Part shown: positions 6,243-7,269 of the stretch, piece after piece | Layout: the number at the start of each line of letters is the position of its first letter | Numbering within the stretch: the stretch's first letter is position 1 | Assembly (NCBI GenBank): GCA_017880705.1 | Contig: JADGRS010000151.1 | Span: 1-7,269 of the forward strand | DNA: 7,269 nucleotides | Direction: 5' to 3' | DNA from: Burkholderiales bacterium | Lineage (GTDB): Bacteria; Pseudomonadota; Gammaproteobacteria; Burkholderiales; Usitatibacteraceae | Notes under the pieces: model-generated | What the model saw: only the letters and a program-made list of their open reading frames with translations | Database searches by the model: none | What the model was told of the DNA's origin: nothing | Translations under genes and position numbers: made by a program

Positions 6243-7269
6243 AGGCGAGCATCATCGGAACCGGCTATGTCGGCCTCGTCACGGGGGCCTGCCTCGCGGA
6301 TGTCGGCAACCACGTGCTGTGCTTCGACGTCGACGAACGCAAGATCGGCATGCTGCGCGCCGGGGAGATCCCGATCTTCGAGCCGGGGCTGAAGGAGATC
6401 GTGCGCAACAACGTGGCGAGCGGCCGTTTGGCGTTCACCACCGATGCCCGGGAGAGCGCGGCCTACGCGAAGCTGCAGATGATCGCGGTCGGCACGCCTC
6501 CGGGCGAGGACGGCTCGGCGGACCTGCAATACGTGATCGCTGCGGCGCGCAGCATCGCGGCGCACATGGACGGCCCGCGCGTCATCGTCGACAAGTCCAC
6601 GGTGCCCGTCGGCACCGCGGACAAGGTGCGCGACGCGGTGGCGGCGGCTCTCAAGGCGCGCGGCGCCTCGCACCCTTTCGCCATGGTCTCCAATCCCGAG
6701 TTCCTGAAGGAAGGGGCCGCGGTGGAGGATTTCATGCGTCCCGATCGCATCGTGATCGGCGCGGAGGATCCCGACGCGATCGCCACGATGCGCGAGCTCT
6801 ACGGGCCGTTCCAGCGCAACCACGAGCGCCTCCAGGTGATGGACATCCGCTCGGCGGAGCTCACCAAGTACGCGGCCAACGCGATGCTCGCCACGCGCAT
6901 CTCCTTCATGAACGAGCTCGCGCTCCTCGCCGAGCGGCTCGGCGCGGACATCGAGCACGTGCGCATAGGCATGGGCTCCGATCCGCGGATCGGCTATCAC
7001 TTCCTCTACCCGGGCGCGGGCTACGGCGGCTCGTGCTTTCCCAAGGACGTGACCGCGCTCATCCGCACCGGCGAGGAGAACGGCATCGAGCTGAAGGTCG
7101 TGCGGGCCGTCGAGGAGGCCAACCAGCGCCAGAAGAGCGTGATCGCCGAGAAGATCGCGCGCCGCTTCGGCGAGAACCTGAAGGGAAAGCGTTTCGCGCT
7201 CTGGGGCCTCGCCTTCAAGCCCAACACCGACGACATGCGCGAGGCGCCGAGCCGCGTGATCATCGCGGC
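6239..7269 (+). CDS. ugd: UDP-glucose 6-dehydrogenase, N-terminal 343 codons
   Basis: The gene runs off the window end; about 343 of an expected 440 or so residues are present. The enzyme oxidises UDP-glucose to UDP-glucuronate with two NAD+, feeding capsule, exopolysaccharide or LPS sugar pathways. The NAD-binding Rossmann motif [10 protein letters not shown] is at residues 7-16, followed by [16 protein letters not shown] (84-99), the STVPVGT motif (120-126) and NPEFLKEG (152-159). The catalytic region has Lys210 and Asn214 in [11 protein letters not shown], and the nucleophile Cys266 in [10 protein letters not shown] with Asp270. The C-terminal nucleotide-binding domain begins with [17 protein letters not shown]. 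The ATG at 6239 overlaps the pyrF stop as ATGA and has GAGGAAGG upstream. The related GDP-mannose dehydrogenase is less likely because the motifs follow the UDP-glucose form closely. No frameshift is visible. Confidence 0.94.
   Translation, partial: MKASIIGTGYVGLVTGACLADVGNHVLCFDVDERKIGMLRAGEIPIFEPGLKEIVRNNVASGRLAFTTDARESAAYAKLQMIAVGTPPGEDGSADLQYVIAAARSIAAHMDGPRVIVDKSTVPVGTADKVRDAVAAALKARGASHPFAMVSNPEFLKEGAAVEDFMRPDRIVIGAEDPDAIATMRELYGPFQRNHERLQVMDIRSAELTKYAANAMLATRISFMNELALLAERLGADIEHVRIGMGSDPRIGYHFLYPGAGYGGSCFPKDVTALIRTGEENGIELKVVRAVEEANQRQKSVIAEKIARRFGENLKGKRFALWGLAFKPNTDDMREAPSRVIIA

Overview
The window is about 7.3 kb of GC-rich, tightly packed DNA with every supported gene on the + strand. 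Gene order and protein sequences point to a betaproteobacterium. The run cmk–rpsA–ihfB followed by lapA–lapB is typical of that class, lapA–lapB–pyrF is also shared with gammaproteobacteria, and the RpsA, IhfB and Ugd sequences look betaproteobacterial. I cannot name the genus from sequence alone.

Layout. Positions 1-213 hold the 3' end of cmk (CMP kinase). A 119-base leader (214-332) with a small perfect hairpin precedes rpsA (333-2060, ribosomal protein S1 with six S1 domains). After 31 bases comes ihfB (2092-2379, IHF beta subunit) with a strong Shine-Dalgarno sequence. ihfB overlaps, by an ATGA junction, a 553-residue polytopic membrane protein that looks like a GT-C (ArnT/PMT, GT39-like) glycosyltransferase (2376-4037). 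It is followed by lapA (4063-4350), lapB (4340-5545), pyrF (5535-6242, TTG start) and the first 343 codons of a UDP-glucose 6-dehydrogenase gene (6239 to the window end).

The first half is core information processing (nucleotide salvage, translation, nucleoid architecture). The second half is mostly envelope-related: LapA/LapB tune LPS synthesis through LpxC turnover in enterobacteria, Ugd makes UDP-glucuronate for surface polysaccharides, and the GT-C protein probably transfers a sugar from a lipid-linked donor on the periplasmic face. pyrF (UMP synthesis) sits between lapB and ugd.

Most of the window is ordinary housekeeping sequence, and I see no mobile element, CRISPR array, tRNA or rRNA, and no evidence of a wholly new system. 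The most interesting point is a textbook intrinsic terminator (a perfect 26-bp palindrome plus a T tract) just after ihfB that lies entirely inside codons 9-20 of the glycosyltransferase gene. Translation of that gene could therefore control whether transcription continues into lapAB-pyrF-ugd. Also of note are the glycosyltransferase occupying the ihfB/lapA junction, and four consecutive start/stop overlaps or near-contacts downstream.
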